In this document: in pieces, positions 14,352 through 16,083 of the stretch
How positions within the stretch are numbered: position 1 is the stretch's first letter
Layout of the letters: every line of letters starts with the position of its first letter
NCBI GenBank assembly: GCA_050942615.1
Contig: JBMNNQ010000026.1
Span: forward strand, 1-16,083
Source: JAAZMI01 sp050942615
GTDB lineage: Bacteria > Bacillota > Dethiobacteria > DTU022 > UBA8154
DNA: 16,083 bases
Direction of reading: 5' to 3'
Position numbers and translations under genes: made by a program
Notes under the pieces: generated by a model
What the model saw: only the letters and a program-made list of their open reading frames with translations
What the model was told of the DNA's origin: nothing
Databases searched by the model: none

Positions 14352-14390
14352 AACTTTAAACAGTAACACAAGGAGGCCCTTACAGTATCA

Positions 14391-16083
14391 ATGCCGGAAC
14401 AAGAAAGAACAACGGCTATTCCTATTCACAAGGAAGTGCAAAGTTCCTTTTTGGATTATGCCATGAGTGTAATTGTCAGCCGGGCTCTGCCCGACATCCG
14501 TGATGGTCTGAAGCCTGTGCACAGGCGTATTCTATATGCCATGCGGGAATTGGGGATGACCCCGGACAAGCCGCATAAAAAATCAGCCCGTCTGGTCGGC
14601 GAAGTGCTGGGTAAATATCATCCCCATGGTGACCAGGCTGTTTACGATGCCATGGTGCGTATGGCCCAGGATTTTACCATCCGTTATCCTTTGGTGGACG
14701 GCCAGGGTAACTTTGGTTCCATGGATGGCGATTCCCCGGCAGCCATGCGTTATACAGAGGCCCGCCTGACACCTTTGGCGCTGGAAATGCTGCGTGATTT
14801 GGATAAGGAAACGGTGGATTTCAGGCTGAACTTTGACGAAACCCTGGAAGAACCTGTGGTTTTGCCGTCACGTTTTCCCAACCTGCTGGTCAACGGTTCG
14901 GCCGGCATTGCTGTGGGGATGGCCACCAATATACCCCCCCATAATCTTGCGGAAACAATCGATGCGCTGATCTGGTTAATTGAAAAACCTTCCGCCTCCT
15001 CCCAGGAATTGATGACCTATATGCAGGGCCCCGATTTTCCTACCGGGGGAGTCATTTCCGGGCATAAAGGCATCCAGGAGGCCTACACCACCGGCCGGGG
15101 CAGAATTCGCTTGCGGGGCCAGGCCCGGGTTGAAACTAAAAAAGACGGCAAGGAAATATTGATCATCACCGAAATACCTTATTTACAGAACAAAGCTCGG
15201 TTGATTGAAAGGATTGCCGGGCTGGTCCGGGAAAAAAAGGTTGTTGGCATTACAGCATTGCGGGATGAATCCGACCGCAATGGTGTACGCATTGTAATGG
15301 AAATCAGAAAGGGATTTAATTCCCAGGTAATTCTTAACCAGCTTTATAAATTCACACCTTTGCAACAGACCTTTGGTATAATCATGCTGGCTTTGGTAGA
15401 CGACGTGCCCCGTGTTTTACCGCTCCGGGACTTTCTGGAGGCCTATCTGAAACACCAGCAAGAAATAATTACCCGGCGTGCCCAGTTTTTATTACGCCGG
15501 GCCCGAGAAAGGGCGCACTTAGTTGAAGGCCTGTTAATTGCCTTAAGCAATATAGACCGGATCATTGCCCTGATTCGTGGTTCAGCTGATGTAGAAAAAG
15601 CCCGGGAAGGGCTGATGCAGGAATTCAGCTTGAGTGAAGAACAGGCGCGGGCGATTTTGGAAATGCGCCTGCAACGCCTGACGGCCTTGGAAAGACATAA
15701 GCTGGAGGATGAACATCGTTCCCTGGTGGCAGAAATAGAACACCTGGAAACTTTATTGGCTGATGAAAAATTGATCCTGCAGGAGATCAGACAAGATCTG
15801 TTGGAAATTAAAAAGAAATATGGTGATAAACGCCGCACCAAGATCGTCCCCGATGAAGGGGAAATCAACCTGGAAGATCTGATTGAGGATGAAGAAGTGG
15901 TAATTACTCTGACACGCGACGGCTACATTAAACGCCTGCCGCTGAACACCTACCGTAGCCAAGGGCGGGGTGGTGTGGGTATCAGGGGGCATTCCATCCG
16001 GGAATCCGATCTTATTGAAAATCTGTTTATTTCCTCCACCAGGGATAAACTGTTATTTTTCTGCAGCCGGGGAAAGGTGTTTC
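14391..16083 (+). CDS. gyrA: DNA gyrase subunit A, 3' end outside the window
   Basis: GyrA carries the DNA-cleaving tyrosine of gyrase. The first 564 codons are present and the frame is open to the window end. Seen: YAMSVIVSRALPDIRDGLKPVHRRILYAM (23-51), the quinolone-resistance region with GKYHPHGDQAVYDAM (74-88) and catalytic Tyr121 in AAMRYTEARL, the PLVDGQGNFGS loop, the tower and coiled-coil region (LEMRLQRLTALE, about 420s), and the start of the C-terminal beta-pinwheel with VVITLTRDGYIKRLP. The position of E. coli Ser83 is Gln82, while the Asp87 equivalent is Asp86. The GyrA box reads QGRGGVG (524-530) instead of QRRGGKG, but its place and the pinwheel start favour GyrA over ParC, as does gyrB upstream. 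AGGAGG lies 14 bases from the ATG, an unusually long spacing; no better in-frame start exists. Confidence 0.97.
   Translation, partial: MPEQERTTAIPIHKEVQSSFLDYAMSVIVSRALPDIRDGLKPVHRRILYAMRELGMTPDKPHKKSARLVGEVLGKYHPHGDQAVYDAMVRMAQDFTIRYPLVDGQGNFGSMDGDSPAAMRYTEARLTPLALEMLRDLDKETVDFRLNFDETLEEPVVLPSRFPNLLVNGSAGIAVGMATNIPPHNLAETIDALIWLIEKPSASSQELMTYMQGPDFPTGGVISGHKGIQEAYTTGRGRIRLRGQARVETKKDGKEILIITEIPYLQNKARLIERIAGLVREKKVVGITALRDESDRNGVRIVMEIRKGFNSQVILNQLYKFTPLQQTFGIIMLALVDDVPRVLPLRDFLEAYLKHQQEIITRRAQFLLRRARERAHLVEGLLIALSNIDRIIALIRGSADVEKAREGLMQEFSLSEEQARAILEMRLQRLTALERHKLEDEHRSLVAEIEHLETLLADEKLILQEIRQDLLEIKKKYGDKRRTKIVPDEGEINLEDLIEDEEVVITLTRDGYIKRLPLNTYRSQGRGGVGIRGHSIRESDLIENLFISSTRDKLLFFCSRGKVF

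Overview
The window is a bacterial chromosomal replication origin of the Bacillus/Clostridium type, most likely from a clostridial Firmicute (Bacillota). The evidence is gene order (parB-soj-noc-rsmG-mnmE-jag-yidC-yidD-rnpA-rpmH leftward; dnaA-dnaN-recF-DUF721-remB-gyrB-gyrA rightward), Gram-positive-type Shine-Dalgarno sequences, presence of Noc, RemB and Jag, and a fairly AT-rich composition with GTG/TTG starts. A spore-former from the wider Peptococcia/Clostridia is a reasonable inference; I cannot name a genus.

Left arm (1-6766, minus strand, reading away from the origin): rpmH and rnpA, then the membrane-insertion pair yidD/yidC, jag (khpB), mnmE, rsmG, noc, soj (parA) and the first 63 codons of parB/spo0J, which runs off the window. 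Local transcription signals can be seen: a promoter before rpmH, a strong terminator-like hairpin between jag and mnmE, a terminator after noc, and candidate sigma-H promoters before both noc and soj-parB. mnmG (gidA), which normally sits between mnmE and rsmG, is missing.

Origin (6767-7108 and 8480-8767): a bipartite oriC around dnaA. The upstream part carries four good DnaA boxes, two of them in a perfect 17-bp inverted repeat that also falls in the predicted dnaA 5' UTR. The downstream part carries more boxes, a C-rich step, an array matching DnaA-trios and a very AT-rich stretch, which is the expected unwinding site.

Right arm (7109-16083, plus strand): dnaA, dnaN, recF (TTG start preferred; no yaaA-type S4 gene before it), a DUF721/DciA-like protein with a zinc-ribbon-like C-terminal half, remB, gyrB, and gyrA cut by the window end after 564 codons. 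The genes cover initiation (DnaA), processivity (DnaN), repair (RecF), possibly helicase handling (DUF721), and supercoiling (GyrBA); the left arm adds segregation (Soj/ParB/Noc) and translation or membrane biogenesis functions.

This is a core, conserved region and I see no mobile element, CRISPR array, tRNA or rRNA. The most interesting signals are the paired sigma-H-like promoters on the two segregation units, the DUF721-zinc protein, residue changes at famous positions (YidC groove Arg to Asn, GyrA Ser83-equivalent to Gln, altered GyrA box), the missing mnmG, and compact RNA/DNA structure in several leaders.
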